A DNA stretch of 64,000 nt from Croceivirga sp. Lineage in GTDB: Bacteria; Bacteroidota; Bacteroidia; Flavobacteriales; Flavobacteriaceae. Each line of letters opens with the position of its first letter. Position 1 is the first letter of the stretch. The position numbers were made by a program, and so were the translations under genes. Below, in pieces: positions 35,181 through 45,175 of this stretch. Location: contig JANQSA010000055.1 in assembly GCA_028284285.1 (NCBI GenBank), forward strand, positions 1 through 64,000, given 5' to 3'. The notes under the pieces are model-generated. The model searched no databases and was not told the origin of the DNA. It saw nothing but the letters and a program-made list of their open reading frames with translations.

Positions 35181-37592
35181 ATGTTTAAAAACTATATAAA
35201 GGTAGCTTTCCGAAATATCATTGGAAATAAGACATTTTCCGCTATAAACTTGCTAGGTATAGTTCTGGGTATGGTTTGTTTTCTATTTATATTTCTTTGG
35301 ATACAAGATGAAAGAAGCATTGATGGCTTTCATGAGAACGGCAGTAACCTTTTTAACGTATACTACTCCATAGAGTCTGAAGGTAAATTGAAAGGTACTT
35401 ACCAAAGTCCGGCAGGTTTTAACGACACACGATTTTACCCCCTTGTGGAAGGAGCAAAAAAAAGTGTTCCGGGAATAAAGCATATTGCTTTTTATGCCTC
35501 GGGATATGATTTGCCATGGGGATTTCCTGAAACTTTCGTTGTTGGTGATAAGAAGTACAAGCTTGAAGGTGCCAGGGCCAGTTCCGAGTTTTTCAAGATG
35601 TTCGACTATCCAATTATTTCTGGTGATTCTGAGAACCCACTTTCCAATATTAACACCATCGCTATTTCAAGAAAAATGGCGGAAATGTTTTTTGGTAACC
35701 CACAAAATGCAATTGACAAAATAGTCAAATACAATGGCGAATTGGACTTGACGGTTACATCTGTTTTCGAAAACGTTACTACGAAAAGCTCTTTAGTTTT
35801 TGATTATCTCATCGATTGGGAAACCTTTGCAAGAGAACAGGTTAAGTATGCCTCAGACAATTTATTTGCTACGGTACAAATCGATGACAACGCCAACGCA
35901 GCCGAGGTTGAACGAAATATCAACGAATACTTGCAAACACGTGTCGACCAGAACCAGCCAGCCAGCATTGAAGCTAAATTGGCCCCGTATCAAGATCGCT
36001 ACCTAAAGGCGAATTTTAAAGATGGGCGGCCTCATGGAGGAAGAACGGAGTATTTGAATCTTTTTGGTGCAGTAGCACTTTTTGTCCTTGTGGTTGCCTG
36101 TATCAATTACATGAACCTTTCGACAGCCCGGTCTATAAAAAGAGCAAAAGAAGTTGGAGTTCGAAAAGTAGTTGGTTCTTCTCGAAAGCATTTGATAAGA
36201 CAGTTTTTGATTGAATCCATTTTGCTATCCCTTTTTGCCGTGCTTATCTCGGTATTGCTTACCTGGCTACTTCTCCCATATATCAATGCCATTACTGAAA
36301 AGCAAATTAGCCTCCCATTCATGGTGCCTTCCTATTGGTTGGCAGTATTAGGATTGATATTGGTGACCGGTCTTGTCGCGGGAAGCTATCCCGCACTCTT
36401 TATGTCTTACTTAAAACCTGTAGAGGTGCTGAAGGGTTCCTTACAAATTTCCGGTTCCTCAAAATGGTTCAGAAAAGGTCTTATCGTATTTCAATTTGGA
36501 CTTTCGATATTTCTCTTAATAGCAACTTTGGTCGTTTCAAGACAAGCAGATTACGTTCAAAACTCTCATTTGGGGTATAATCGCGAAAATCTTATCTACA
36601 TTCGTATTGAAGGAGGCTTATCCAAGCCAGAAAAGTACTCGTTATTTAAGCAGGAAGCTTCTAAATTGCCAGGGATAGCGCTTGTTGACAGAAGCAGTGA
36701 AGCACCGCATTCAATGACTTTTGAAGTATTTGATGCTATCAACTGGGAGGGAAAAAGTGCTGGAGAATCAATTGGGTTTATGCCAAAATCCGTTGGGTAC
36801 GATTATTTACAGATTATGGGGCTAAAGGTGGGTAAAGGACGTGGTTTTTCAAGAGCTATAGCAACTGATTCTTCGGATGCCTTTATGGTAAACCAGGAGG
36901 CGGTCAAGCAAATGGGCATGACGGACCCATTGGGTAAATGGATATCGGCATGGAAAAAGAAGGGTCGTATCGTAGGCGTTTTAGAGGACTATCATACGGC
37001 CTCCTTACATCAAAAAATTAAACCTGTAATAGTGGATGTAAAAGAACATCTTCCGTTTGGTTTTATCCTTGTGAGAACACTACCAGGTAGGACAAAGGAA
37101 GCACTGGCAGGATTGGAACAGGTATATGGCCGTGTCAATCCCAACCGGCCTTTCAATTTCAAGTTTGCAGACAGTGAGTACCTTGCCATGTATAAAAGTG
37201 AAGAGGTAATCGCTAAACTCTCCAATATCTTTTCCTTTTTGTCCATTTTTATTTCCTGTTTGGGATTATTTGGACTGGCCATGTTTTCGGCCCAGCAAAG
37301 AATAAAGGAAGTCGCCGTTCGGAAAGTCCTTGGTGCGTCAGTTGGTAGCATTATGGGGCTTTTTTCAAAAGATATCATGAAACTGATAGGATTCTCATTT
37401 CTGATAAGTATTCCAATAGGTTGGTATGCTATGAGTGAATGGTTAAAGGGTTTCGCCTATAAAGTTGATTTATCCTGGTGGATATTTCTTTTGGCTGGAA
37501 TAATATCGACTATGATCGCTTTGGTAACTATTAGTTCCCAGTCATTGAAGGTGGCTTTTTCCAATCCTGCAAAATCCTTAAGAGCAGAATGA
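35181..37592 (+). CDS. FtsX/MacB-type ABC transporter permease
   Basis: An 803-residue permease with two MacB-core/FtsX units: N-terminal helix (NLLGIVLGMVCFLFIFLWI), RAKEVGVRKVVGSSRKHLIR in the middle and RIKEVAVRKVLGASVGSIMG at the end. It lacks the prefix domain of the 30978 protein and has no PadR partner or ATPase in the window. Such permeases are often expanded in Bacteroidota and respond to antimicrobial or envelope stress. Confidence 0.87.
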   Translation: MFKNYIKVAFRNIIGNKTFSAINLLGIVLGMVCFLFIFLWIQDERSIDGFHENGSNLFNVYYSIESEGKLKGTYQSPAGFNDTRFYPLVEGAKKSVPGIKHIAFYASGYDLPWGFPETFVVGDKKYKLEGARASSEFFKMFDYPIISGDSENPLSNINTIAISRKMAEMFFGNPQNAIDKIVKYNGELDLTVTSVFENVTTKSSLVFDYLIDWETFAREQVKYASDNLFATVQIDDNANAAEVERNINEYLQTRVDQNQPASIEAKLAPYQDRYLKANFKDGRPHGGRTEYLNLFGAVALFVLVVACINYMNLSTARSIKRAKEVGVRKVVGSSRKHLIRQFLIESILLSLFAVLISVLLTWLLLPYINAITEKQISLPFMVPSYWLAVLGLILVTGLVAGSYPALFMSYLKPVEVLKGSLQISGSSKWFRKGLIVFQFGLSIFLLIATLVVSRQADYVQNSHLGYNRENLIYIRIEGGLSKPEKYSLFKQEASKLPGIALVDRSSEAPHSMTFEVFDAINWEGKSAGESIGFMPKSVGYDYLQIMGLKVGKGRGFSRAIATDSSDAFMVNQEAVKQMGMTDPLGKWISAWKKKGRIVGVLEDYHTASLHQKIKPVIVDVKEHLPFGFILVRTLPGRTKEALAGLEQVYGRVNPNRPFNFKFADSEYLAMYKSEEVIAKLSNIFSFLSIFISCLGLFGLAMFSAQQRIKEVAVRKVLGASVGSIMGLFSKDIMKLIGFSFLISIPIGWYAMSEWLKGFAYKVDLSWWIFLLAGIISTMIALVTISSQSLKVAFSNPAKSLRAE

Positions 37593-37598
37593 CTTATA

Positions 37599-37890
37599 AT
37601 CGGTGTGCTGCGCACGGCTTGTTTTGAGTTGTACTCATAATTTGTCATTACGCAAAACCTGCCTGAAGTGAATGCATTTATTTCATTCCTTCGGGTGCAG
37701 AACATTGACGAAAAATGTATGGAGAAAGTAGAATTTATGTTTGCTTTTCCAAACTAAAGCGCCACTTCTACCCCACTCAGAGCAGGTATACCCTGCCCGA
37801 AATGAGTGCATTCATTCCATTCATGCCTGTGCGTTACATTGTGGTACAAATGCTTTATGGTAGCCAATTGCGTAGGACTACAAAGATCAC
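37599..37890. repeat. inverted-repeat element C, copy 2
   Basis: 37599-37657 is about 60 bp similar to 6240-6299 (CTGCGC..., CATAATTTGTC...). The right side GGTACAAATGCTTTATGGTA (37846) matches AGTACAAATGCTTCATGGTA at 6010. Inside, GTGAATGCATTTATTTC and the reverse complement of GAAATGAGTGCATTCATTC pair. It fills the gap between the permease and the AraC gene. Confidence 0.5.
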
Positions 37891-37902
37891 TACCTTCCTT
37901 AT

Positions 37903-38946
37903 ATGTTTTCCAATAATCCCTACCTGTTTTTTATTTGCACGCTTGGGGCTTTTAATTGTTTTTTGGTAGGTGCGTACTTTTTGTTTTTCAGTAGACAAAA
38001 ACGTATTCAAAACATCATATTTGGTTTTTTGGTATTGTTACTAAGTATAAGGGTGGGAAAGACCGTTTATATGTCTTTTGATACCTCAAGAAATTTACTT
38101 TTCGCACAAATAGGACTATCCGCCTGTTTTTTCATCGGAGTATCCCTTTTTTATTATTTAAAAGCTGCTTTAGGGCAATGGAAAAGAATACCTAAATCCT
38201 GGAAAATACATTTTCTGGTTTTGTTATTTATCGTACTTATACCTGGGTTGATCAAACCCTTTGCCGATAATGTCTGGTTTTGGAACACTTATTTTGCCTG
38301 GTTCATTTATTCGGTATGGGGCGCTTATCTTCTTTTGTCCGGTTTAGAGATCAGAAAAGTGATTGGTGTTGTTTTCACAAGTGATAGAAAGAGTACGACT
38401 TTAAATGAATGGTTGGTAGCAGTATTTCTTGGAAATGTACTTATTTTTCTCGCTTATCTAATTGGATATTTCTGGTTGTACTATGTGGAGATGATTACCT
38501 TTTCCTCTGTTTTCTATGCACTGATAGTCTTTTACCTTATAAAAAAGGATAGAAACACAATTTTTCAAAATACGCCTGGAAAATACAGCACCAAAAAAAT
38601 TGATCCATCCGAGGCCAAAGTATTGGTAGGTCGATTGACCTCAATTATGATACAAGAGGAATTATTCAGAAAACCGACCTTGAAATTAGAGGAAGTATCT
38701 TCCAAAATGGATATCTCAAATCATAAGCTTTCTCAACTGTTGAACGATAATATGGGCGAAAGCTTCCCAAGTTATATCAATCAATACAGGGTGGAGAAGG
38801 CAATTCAGTTATTAAAAAAGAACAACCTGTTTACATTAGAAGCAATAGGGTATGAAGCAGGGTTTGTATCCAAATCAGGCTTTTATGCCGCTTTCAAAAA
38901 AATAACCGGTAAAACACCCTCTACTTTTAAAAAACAACGGGATTGA
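37903..38946 (+). CDS. membrane-sensor AraC-type regulator
   Basis: A 347-residue protein with about seven transmembrane helices (residues 5-215: LYFFICTLGAFNCFLVGAYF onward) and a C-terminal AraC HTH (LEEVSSKMDISNHKLSQLLN; TLEAIGYEAGFVSKSGFYAA; FKKITGKTPSTFKK). Membrane AraC proteins are typical of flavobacteria. It precedes the serine hydrolase at 39052 by 105 bp and likely controls it. Confidence 0.88.
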   Translation: MFSNNPYLFFICTLGAFNCFLVGAYFLFFSRQKRIQNIIFGFLVLLLSIRVGKTVYMSFDTSRNLLFAQIGLSACFFIGVSLFYYLKAALGQWKRIPKSWKIHFLVLLFIVLIPGLIKPFADNVWFWNTYFAWFIYSVWGAYLLLSGLEIRKVIGVVFTSDRKSTTLNEWLVAVFLGNVLIFLAYLIGYFWLYYVEMITFSSVFYALIVFYLIKKDRNTIFQNTPGKYSTKKIDPSEAKVLVGRLTSIMIQEELFRKPTLKLEEVSSKMDISNHKLSQLLNDNMGESFPSYINQYRVEKAIQLLKKNNLFTLEAIGYEAGFVSKSGFYAAFKKITGKTPSTFKKQRD

Positions 38947-39051
38947 TTTTTTGTCCTGAATTATAGCGCAACACTTTTTCACATCGCATTAGACCCAAAA
39001 TTTCAAAATACTTTACGAGGTTAGGGCTATACATCTAAGCATCTTGTTACA

Positions 39052-40512
39052 ATGAAAAAGAGAACTTTTCTGATATGCGCTTTGTTTCTGATCCTGTCCT
39101 TTGCGTATTCACAAACAAGGATCGAGAAAATTGACAGCGTGGTAAATTATTGCCAAAAGAATAATATGTTCAACGGAAATATTCTGGTAGCAGAGCATGG
39201 AGAAATTATATACCACAAATCCCTTGGGATTTCGGACTTTGAGGATAATTCGACTTTAACGTACAATACCGCTTTTTGTGTTGGTTCAATAACCAAGCAA
39301 TTCACAGCAATGGGGATAATGGTTTTACATGCCGAAGGAAAATTAAAGTATACGGACCAACTGGTGGAATATTTTCCGGAGTTTCCAGCGTATTTGCACC
39401 AAATAAGCATTAAAAATCTTATGCAACATACCTCCGGTTTAAAGCGAACTCACTTTGAAGACCATGATAAACTGGACAATACTGAAGTTTATGAGAATTT
39501 AATGCAATCTGGTTCCGACAAACTTTTATTTGAGCCAGGTAGTGATTTGAGGTACAGTAACACCAGTTTTATCATACTTGCAATGCTAATCGAAAAAATA
39601 TCGGGTACGACATATGAACAATTCTTAACGGATAAGGTCTTTAAACCATTGGGTATGACCAACACCTTCGTTTTTACCGAGGATGACCGGGGGCGTAACG
39701 ATATTGCGATAGGTTATGATGGTTTTGGGAACAAAGCAGACTATATAGTGCTCACATACGGTAGCGCGGGAATCTATTCCACTACTGAAGATCTGTTCAG
39801 ATGGAGTCAATCGTTACTCACAGATCTGATCATCCCATTTCAAAATAAAAACAAGGCTTTTCAGTCTGCAGTTTCCAATTCAGGAGAACTACTGGATTTA
39901 AGAATTAGAGACCATACCTGGGGCTATGGATTTGGACACTTCATTTATCGGGGTAGATTGAACGGTGTAATAGGCCACGCAGGAGCATATGGTGGATTCT
40001 ACAACATATTCACAAAAGATTTGGTCAACAATCGCGATGTAATTCTTTTAACAAACAACGGAAGGCTGTTGGACATATACGGCTTTGGCGAGGCAATACA
40101 AAATATTTTACGCGAACAACCCTATGAACTTCCAAAAATCCCAATCGATTTGGCTATTCGGGAAAAGACATATGAAAATGTGGAGGCCGGGATTGCCTAC
40201 TACAATCAGCTAAAGCTAGCACACCCCGATGAATACATGTTCAACAACCAATGGCAACTGAACCGGCTTGGCTATTCCCTTATGTATGACAACAGGTTTG
40301 AAGATGCGATTAAAATTTTCAAGCTTCTGATTTCAGAATTTCCAGACGAAGTAAACCCTCAGGACAGTCTTGGCGAGGCCTATTTCAACAACAGGGAATA
40401 CGAGCTGTCTCTCAAACAATACCAAAAAGCGCTTAAAATGGACCCCTACTACGATGATGCTGCCCACGCAAAAAGAATGATTGAAAAAATAAAAGATATC
40501 ATTGAGAAATAA
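39052..40512 (+). CDS. beta-lactamase-family serine hydrolase with C-terminal TPRs
   Basis: A 486-residue protein: signal peptide (ending SYSQT-like FAYSQ), a class C beta-lactamase/esterase fold with S79-ITK82 (CVGSITKQF), YSN in RYSNTSF, and HAG in GVIGHAGAYGG. About residues 380-480 form TPR-like helices (YSLMYDNRFEDAIKIFKLLI; SLKQYQKALKMDPYYDDAAH). It is probably periplasmic. It resembles 18311 and 51408 in catalytic domain only. Confidence 0.87.
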   Translation: MKKRTFLICALFLILSFAYSQTRIEKIDSVVNYCQKNNMFNGNILVAEHGEIIYHKSLGISDFEDNSTLTYNTAFCVGSITKQFTAMGIMVLHAEGKLKYTDQLVEYFPEFPAYLHQISIKNLMQHTSGLKRTHFEDHDKLDNTEVYENLMQSGSDKLLFEPGSDLRYSNTSFIILAMLIEKISGTTYEQFLTDKVFKPLGMTNTFVFTEDDRGRNDIAIGYDGFGNKADYIVLTYGSAGIYSTTEDLFRWSQSLLTDLIIPFQNKNKAFQSAVSNSGELLDLRIRDHTWGYGFGHFIYRGRLNGVIGHAGAYGGFYNIFTKDLVNNRDVILLTNNGRLLDIYGFGEAIQNILREQPYELPKIPIDLAIREKTYENVEAGIAYYNQLKLAHPDEYMFNNQWQLNRLGYSLMYDNRFEDAIKIFKLLISEFPDEVNPQDSLGEAYFNNREYELSLKQYQKALKMDPYYDDAAHAKRMIEKIKDIIEK

Positions 40513-40610
40513 CGCGCTGCAAGGATTAAGAACGCATCATGAATGCCATCAAATTCCCTTAGCAAAAAAAATTTATAGTCCTGCAAAACCAACGAAGTAT
40601 TGGACGAAAC

Positions 40611-40630
40611 GTGTACATTTTAAATTACCA
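40611..40630. promoter_or_regulatory. isolated TGTACATTTTAAATTA word
   Basis: GTGTACATTTTAAATTACCA matches the copies at 23964-24026. It lies in the gap between the serine hydrolase and the immunity gene. Significance unclear; listed because the word is repeated. Confidence 0.3.
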
Positions 40631-40668
40631 GTCCTATCATAAAAATTCTTTTTTTGAGCTTTATATGA

Positions 40669-40905
40669 CTAAAGTTGAATGGGTGTATAGGATAGACACT
40701 TGTCCACCATTTCTTCAATCGTTGGAGTATATTTAGAGAGATCATCTCTGCGCGCATTATAGTTTTCCGGATAGAAAAATAGATTTAAACCCTCCGGATG
40801 CGGAACATTACGGTTGAATAACTGTTCCAGCTCATCAAGTTTGCTTTCGCGTCCTTTAACTTCAACAATTTTTTGCCCCAATTCAATCAATTCGTTTCGG
40901 GTCAT
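40669..40905 (-). CDS. colicin/pyocin-type bacteriocin immunity protein
   Basis: A 78-residue acidic protein of the DNase-colicin immunity fold (Im2/Im7/Im9 family): helix II, HPEGLNLFFYPEN with the paired aromatics before the Pro (compare HPSGSDLIYYPKE in Im9), and a final helix TIEEMVDKCLSY. Such proteins bind and block a cognate nuclease toxin. No toxin gene is present within several kilobases, so it is an orphan, possibly protecting against neighbours' toxins. Confidence 0.82.
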   Translation of the reverse strand: MTRNELIELGQKIVEVKGRESKLDELEQLFNRNVPHPEGLNLFFYPENYNARRDDLSKYTPTIEEMVDKCLSYTPIQL

Positions 40906-40931
40906 ATCAATCGTTTAATCCAACTTTTAAG

Positions 40932-41510
40932 TTAATCAATATAGTATCTAACCATTGGACGATGTTTAGAGGTTCTGTCCACTATTTTAAAACCTGCTCT
41001 TTCAAATGACTTGTACAATCCAATCCATGCGAAACCATCCGGTAGTTTTTCTTGTGTTGGAATTGTCGGATATGCCTCCAAAATTTTGATTCCCTGTTTT
41101 TTGGCGTAGATTACCGCTCCTTTTAAGAGCTCCACCGATACTCCATATTTTCTGAATTCCTTTGCAACAAACGTACAGGGTATGGACCAAACCTTTTCGT
41201 CATCAATTGGCCTATGCACCCTTGATTTCTGAAGTCTTACAAAATCTTCCCGTGGAGAAAGGGCACACCATGCAATTGGAAGGTCCTCATAAAAGCCTAT
41301 AAGCCCCGTTGGTTTGTTTTCCCACACAAGTTGTTTGAACGCATTTTTATTCCCATCATTTGATTTCCCTTCCTCATGGTCCGATTTGTTCAATCTGAAA
41401 TGCATGCACCAACAGTTTGCTCCTGCACCTTTTGGTCCAAATAGCTGGAGTAATTTACTCCAATTCTTTTTTGTTAAGGGTTCAACCCTAAAATTCGATA
41501 ACTGGTTCAT
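40932..41510 (-). CDS. GNAT-family N-acetyltransferase
   Basis: About 192 residues with the GNAT fold: NFRVEPLTKKNWSKLLQLFG, CTFVAKEFRKYGVSVELLKG as the acetyl-CoA loop (R-x-x-G-x-S) and the C-terminal SFERAGFKIVDRTSKHRPMV. The ATG at 41510 is chosen over one 33 bp upstream because AAAGGAGG lies 8 bp before it. Its substrate is unknown. The immunity gene follows 26 bp later on the same strand. Confidence 0.85.
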   Translation of the reverse strand: MNQLSNFRVEPLTKKNWSKLLQLFGPKGAGANCWCMHFRLNKSDHEEGKSNDGNKNAFKQLVWENKPTGLIGFYEDLPIAWCALSPREDFVRLQKSRVHRPIDDEKVWSIPCTFVAKEFRKYGVSVELLKGAVIYAKKQGIKILEAYPTIPTQEKLPDGFAWIGLYKSFERAGFKIVDRTSKHRPMVRYYID

Positions 41511-41517
41511 AAATGGT

Positions 41518-41526
41518 TCCTCCTTT
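41518..41526 (-). promoter_or_regulatory. strong Shine-Dalgarno sequence deciding the GNAT start
   Basis: AAAGGAGG on the minus strand, 8 bp before the ATG at 41510. Most genes in this window lack such a site. Confidence 0.6.
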
Positions 41527-41595
41527 GTATAGTGGTCCGTCATCCTTTATTTGAACTTTTGTGTTAACGCCGTCGCCCTGCCCATACGAATACCG

Positions 41596-43338
41596 TTATT
41601 CTCTGGTATCAACAGGGATTTTTAGATAACTGGCCTTTTCAGGCGAATGATGCACCGTAATTTTGGCTGTTTTGGCATCCTCTTTGGTTTCCAGGGAAAC
41701 CTCTTTTCCGGAATTATAATTTTTTTGGAGGTAAGCGACGTTGATGCCTGAAACAGACAACACAAATCTACTGCCTTTTTCTACCACCAATCCGGTAAGG
41801 TAGGGCGTATCAAATTCGCAGAGAAATATGTCGCCCGGAGTAACCAACTCAGGAGTAGTGAGACCATTTCGATACCGTAATCGCAGTTGATCATATCCGA
41901 TGTATCGGGTTTCCCCGTTGGGACCGATGGCATGCAATTGCACACTCATATCGGTATCGGGTACATTTAATGACAAATACAATCCCACTTCAAATTGTCC
42001 TATTACCATGGTGTCGGCGTCGAGCGGATCTGAAATATATAGTATTCTTCTTTTTTCTTCTATGGGAATGGGCGCTCTGTAAAAATCTGATCCTTCGTAG
42101 GAAGGTACTTCCTCCGTATCCAAAGGATCGTTTAGGATGACATCCGTGTCTTTAACTAATGATTTACCAGAGGTAAGATAACCCGGGTCAATCAACAATC
42201 GGGCCTCCGATTGAGGACTTGATAGATAATACGTCAGCGTATCATTTGAAATATCTTTGAACTGCTTTTTGTATTTCCATTCATTCCGGTCCATCATGTA
42301 ATAGCACACACGATCTTTTAAAAATTCAGGTTTTTCTGCATTTTTGAGGGTCCAATTGAACCAGTCCAGATGCAGTTCTTTCATATCCAGTTTTGAATTT
42401 GTGCCAAAAGTAAGCCCTCCCAACTCCGTCACAGGCTTACGTGTACCCGAATGCGACCAGGGCCCAAAAATCAAATAATGCCTGGATGTGCCTTCCGGAT
42501 TCCCAAATCGCATATGATCCGTGTAATACTTCAATGCGCCCGGCTGATCCCCGTCAAAATATCCTGTTATGGTGAGGATAGGGATATTTAAAGATTCGTA
42601 GTCTTCGGGTGTGGGATAAAATTTTTGCCAATAGGCATCAAAATCGGGGTGCGCTATCCATGTTTGAAATATTGAATTCTTCCGGCCCAGTGCGGTAACA
42701 TCCCAATCCGCAAAAGGAATAAATTCTTTGTACTTTTTGGTGGCTTTACTTTCCCAAAAGGCGCTATTCCCGAACAAGTTGGTATTTCTGCTCTTTCCGC
42801 CGGTGAAATTCAACCATTGCAAGGTATAATTACCAAAAATACCCCCGGATTTAGGAAAGTCAATCCCCGGTCCTACAGCTGCTGTAGGTACTATGGTCTT
42901 TAGCGCTTTGGGTGTATTCTTCAGGGTCATCCATTGTACCATTCCCCGGTAGGAGCCTCCCATCATCCCTATATTTCCATTGCACCAGGTTTGTTCACTT
43001 ATCCATGTTATGGCATCATAGCCATCTTCACCATCTTTTTCAAAAGGTTGGTAGGTCCCTTCCGAATTTCCTCTACCCCTTAAATCCAATGTGATAAAAA
43101 CATATCCATTTTCGGCAAAGTACATCCCTCTTTCAACGGCTTCATCATTGACATAAGGCGTATATATGAGTATAACCGGATAAGAGGCCTTGTCCCCTGC
43201 CGGTAAATACATATTGGCGGATAGATGAATCCCGTCTCTCATGGGTATTTGTTGATACAACCTGATATCCACTTCTTGTGAATACACCAAAGACCCCTGA
43301 AGTAAAAGTACTCCCAGGACAACAATCATTTGTTTCAT
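41596..43338 (-). CDS. CocE/NonD-family hydrolase (X-Pro dipeptidyl-peptidase-like, S15)
   Basis: A 580-residue secreted protein from the ATG at 43338, which begins the signal peptide MKQMIVVLGVLLLQGSLVYS. The alpha/beta hydrolase core shows RDGIHLSANMYLPA, the nucleophile elbow GMMGGSYRGM and WSHSGTRK near the catalytic His. The C-terminal jelly-roll (MSVQLHAIGPNGETRYIGYD) is typical of CocE. It likely cleaves peptides or acyl esters in the periplasm or medium. Confidence 0.9.
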   Translation of the reverse strand: MKQMIVVLGVLLLQGSLVYSQEVDIRLYQQIPMRDGIHLSANMYLPAGDKASYPVILIYTPYVNDEAVERGMYFAENGYVFITLDLRGRGNSEGTYQPFEKDGEDGYDAITWISEQTWCNGNIGMMGGSYRGMVQWMTLKNTPKALKTIVPTAAVGPGIDFPKSGGIFGNYTLQWLNFTGGKSRNTNLFGNSAFWESKATKKYKEFIPFADWDVTALGRKNSIFQTWIAHPDFDAYWQKFYPTPEDYESLNIPILTITGYFDGDQPGALKYYTDHMRFGNPEGTSRHYLIFGPWSHSGTRKPVTELGGLTFGTNSKLDMKELHLDWFNWTLKNAEKPEFLKDRVCYYMMDRNEWKYKKQFKDISNDTLTYYLSSPQSEARLLIDPGYLTSGKSLVKDTDVILNDPLDTEEVPSYEGSDFYRAPIPIEEKRRILYISDPLDADTMVIGQFEVGLYLSLNVPDTDMSVQLHAIGPNGETRYIGYDQLRLRYRNGLTTPELVTPGDIFLCEFDTPYLTGLVVEKGSRFVLSVSGINVAYLQKNYNSGKEVSLETKEDAKTAKITVHHSPEKASYLKIPVDTRE

Positions 43339-43578
43339 ATGACTTTCTTTTAAAGCATTGAGCCAATCCATTGCAAAGTAGGTTTCAATTTAAACTAAAA
43401 ATAATTGTAAAGGGATTTTCTGAAGGTGCTTACTGACAAAATGGAATTGATTTTTAACTCTTGTTCTGAGAAAAGACTGCTTTAAGGATGCTTTTACGTT
43501 TGTGAAACAATTGATTAAAAAGTATATTTTCATTGAATTTAACTATTACCCTTTCTTACTTATTGAAAATAGACTATC

Positions 43579-44469
43579 ATGATAACCGATTACAACACCA
43601 TACAAGATTACTATCAGGCCGCAAACGTTCAGCTACCATTAAAAATTCCCAACCTGGGTTGTTATAGATTTGATGATCTTTCATGTACTACAACTCCCAG
43701 TATAAATGCGTACAGAAACCATTTTTACGAAATAACTTTTGATATCGCTTCAGGATGCAATTTCCAGGTGGATGAATTTAAGTTCAGCCAGCCCAAAGGG
43801 CATTTGTCGATTATAAGCCCACGACGATTGCAGTCGGTAGCGGTGACCCCTGAAATAATGGAAAACGCTAAAGGTTTTTCACTTTTTTTCGACGAGGACT
43901 TTTTGGCAAATGCCAATGCCTTACAAAGCGATTTTCCATTTTTGAAATCATCCCGTTCGCCAGGTATTCAACTCAGACCTAAAACGGTCAAAGAGATAGA
44001 GAAAATATTTGATCTTGTGCTTTACGAATACAAAGAATACGGAAAAGCTTCAAGTCCGGTTTTGAAAAACATGATATTGATAGTGCTTAACAAGGCACTC
44101 AACGATTCCCATTTGGAGAAATCCGAAAATCATAAAAAATCAAGCGAGTATTTGATTACTGAAAGGTTTGAGAGTTTAGTTCAGAAAGATTTTAAAAAAA
44201 TGACGACGGTAGGCGAATATGCAGAAGCGTTGAGCACTAGTGCGAAACACCTTTCCCATTGTGTTAAAAAGACCAGAGGCATAAATGCTTTACGGCTTAT
44301 CAATACAATTAGAATTAATTACGCAAAGTCTTTGATGCTCCAAACAGATATGACTTCTTCACAGATTGCTTATTCGCTTAATTTTGATGAGCCGGCCTAC
44401 TTTTTTACGCTTTTTAAACAAATTGCAGGTAAAACACCGAAAGCGTATCGCAAGGAAAATTTAAATTAA
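43579..44469 (+). CDS. AraC-family transcriptional regulator
   Basis: A 296-residue protein with N-terminal effector domain and C-terminal AraC HTH (TVGEYAEALSTSAKHLSHCV; TSSQIAYSLNFDEPAYFFTL; FKQIAGKTPKAYRKEN). It is followed 71 bp later by the outer-membrane-like protein gene and is divergent from the CocE gene, either of which could be its target. Confidence 0.9.
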   Translation: MITDYNTIQDYYQAANVQLPLKIPNLGCYRFDDLSCTTTPSINAYRNHFYEITFDIASGCNFQVDEFKFSQPKGHLSIISPRRLQSVAVTPEIMENAKGFSLFFDEDFLANANALQSDFPFLKSSRSPGIQLRPKTVKEIEKIFDLVLYEYKEYGKASSPVLKNMILIVLNKALNDSHLEKSENHKKSSEYLITERFESLVQKDFKKMTTVGEYAEALSTSAKHLSHCVKKTRGINALRLINTIRINYAKSLMLQTDMTSSQIAYSLNFDEPAYFFTLFKQIAGKTPKAYRKENLN

Positions 44470-44540
44470 GATAGGACTTTTTCATAGTTTTTCCGGCTAT
44501 TCTTCGTGATAGTTTTGCCGTTTGAACATAGGCAAACTAA

Positions 44541-45173
44541 ATGAATTTCAGGTATATAGTGTCTTTATGTATTATTGTATGCACCAGTGCTTCTTTTGCT
44601 CAAATCCCTTTCGAGGTAATGGTAGGTCATAACCAGGTCCAGCACGAATTCTTTTTTTTCAAGGATTTGGACAAGAATCAGAAATGGAACCTGTTCAGCA
44701 TTGGCAGCTTTGTTCTTGACTATGACAATGAGGACAAAAATTTCTCCCAGATCAGTTCGCAGATCACCTATAATTTTACAAAAAACTGGGGAGTATCGAG
44801 CGGTGCATTTAGCTTTAATGAGAGCATTGCGCCCATTGTGGCACTATCTTACACTTACATCAGTAAAAATGAAGATCTCTATTTAAATCTATTTCCAACA
44901 GTTATTATAGAGGATGAACTGAACTATGAACTTTTCGGACTATTGTTTTACACACCAAAAATTAATGATAGTCTTCATTTTTTTGGTCAGTTTGTGACCA
45001 GAACGATTCTTGATAACAGACTTTCAAATCATGTTTCCAGTAGTCATCAATTAAGGGTTGGATTGGGTTTGAAGGACCTATTCCAATTCGGTATCGGATT
45101 TAATCTTGATCTTCAAGGAGCTGATTTTGACACGACCAATAACCTAGGATTGTTCATTAGAAAGGAGCTTTGA
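44541..45173 (+). CDS. outer-membrane beta-barrel-like protein
   Basis: A 210-residue protein with signal peptide (SLCIIVCTSASFAQ) followed by alternating amphipathic strands rich in aromatics (FFFFKDLDKNQKWNLFSIGS; QLRVGLGLKDLFQFGIGFNL), ending LGLFIRKEL. The pattern fits a small outer-membrane barrel; no specific family is recognised. Confidence 0.6.
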   Translation: MNFRYIVSLCIIVCTSASFAQIPFEVMVGHNQVQHEFFFFKDLDKNQKWNLFSIGSFVLDYDNEDKNFSQISSQITYNFTKNWGVSSGAFSFNESIAPIVALSYTYISKNEDLYLNLFPTVIIEDELNYELFGLLFYTPKINDSLHFFGQFVTRTILDNRLSNHVSSSHQLRVGLGLKDLFQFGIGFNLDLQGADFDTTNNLGLFIRKEL

Positions 45174-45175
45174 TT

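Noticed and set aside
37010-37378. 122-residue minus-strand frame inside the permease gene
   Set aside because: It is the antisense shadow of a clear FtsX permease.
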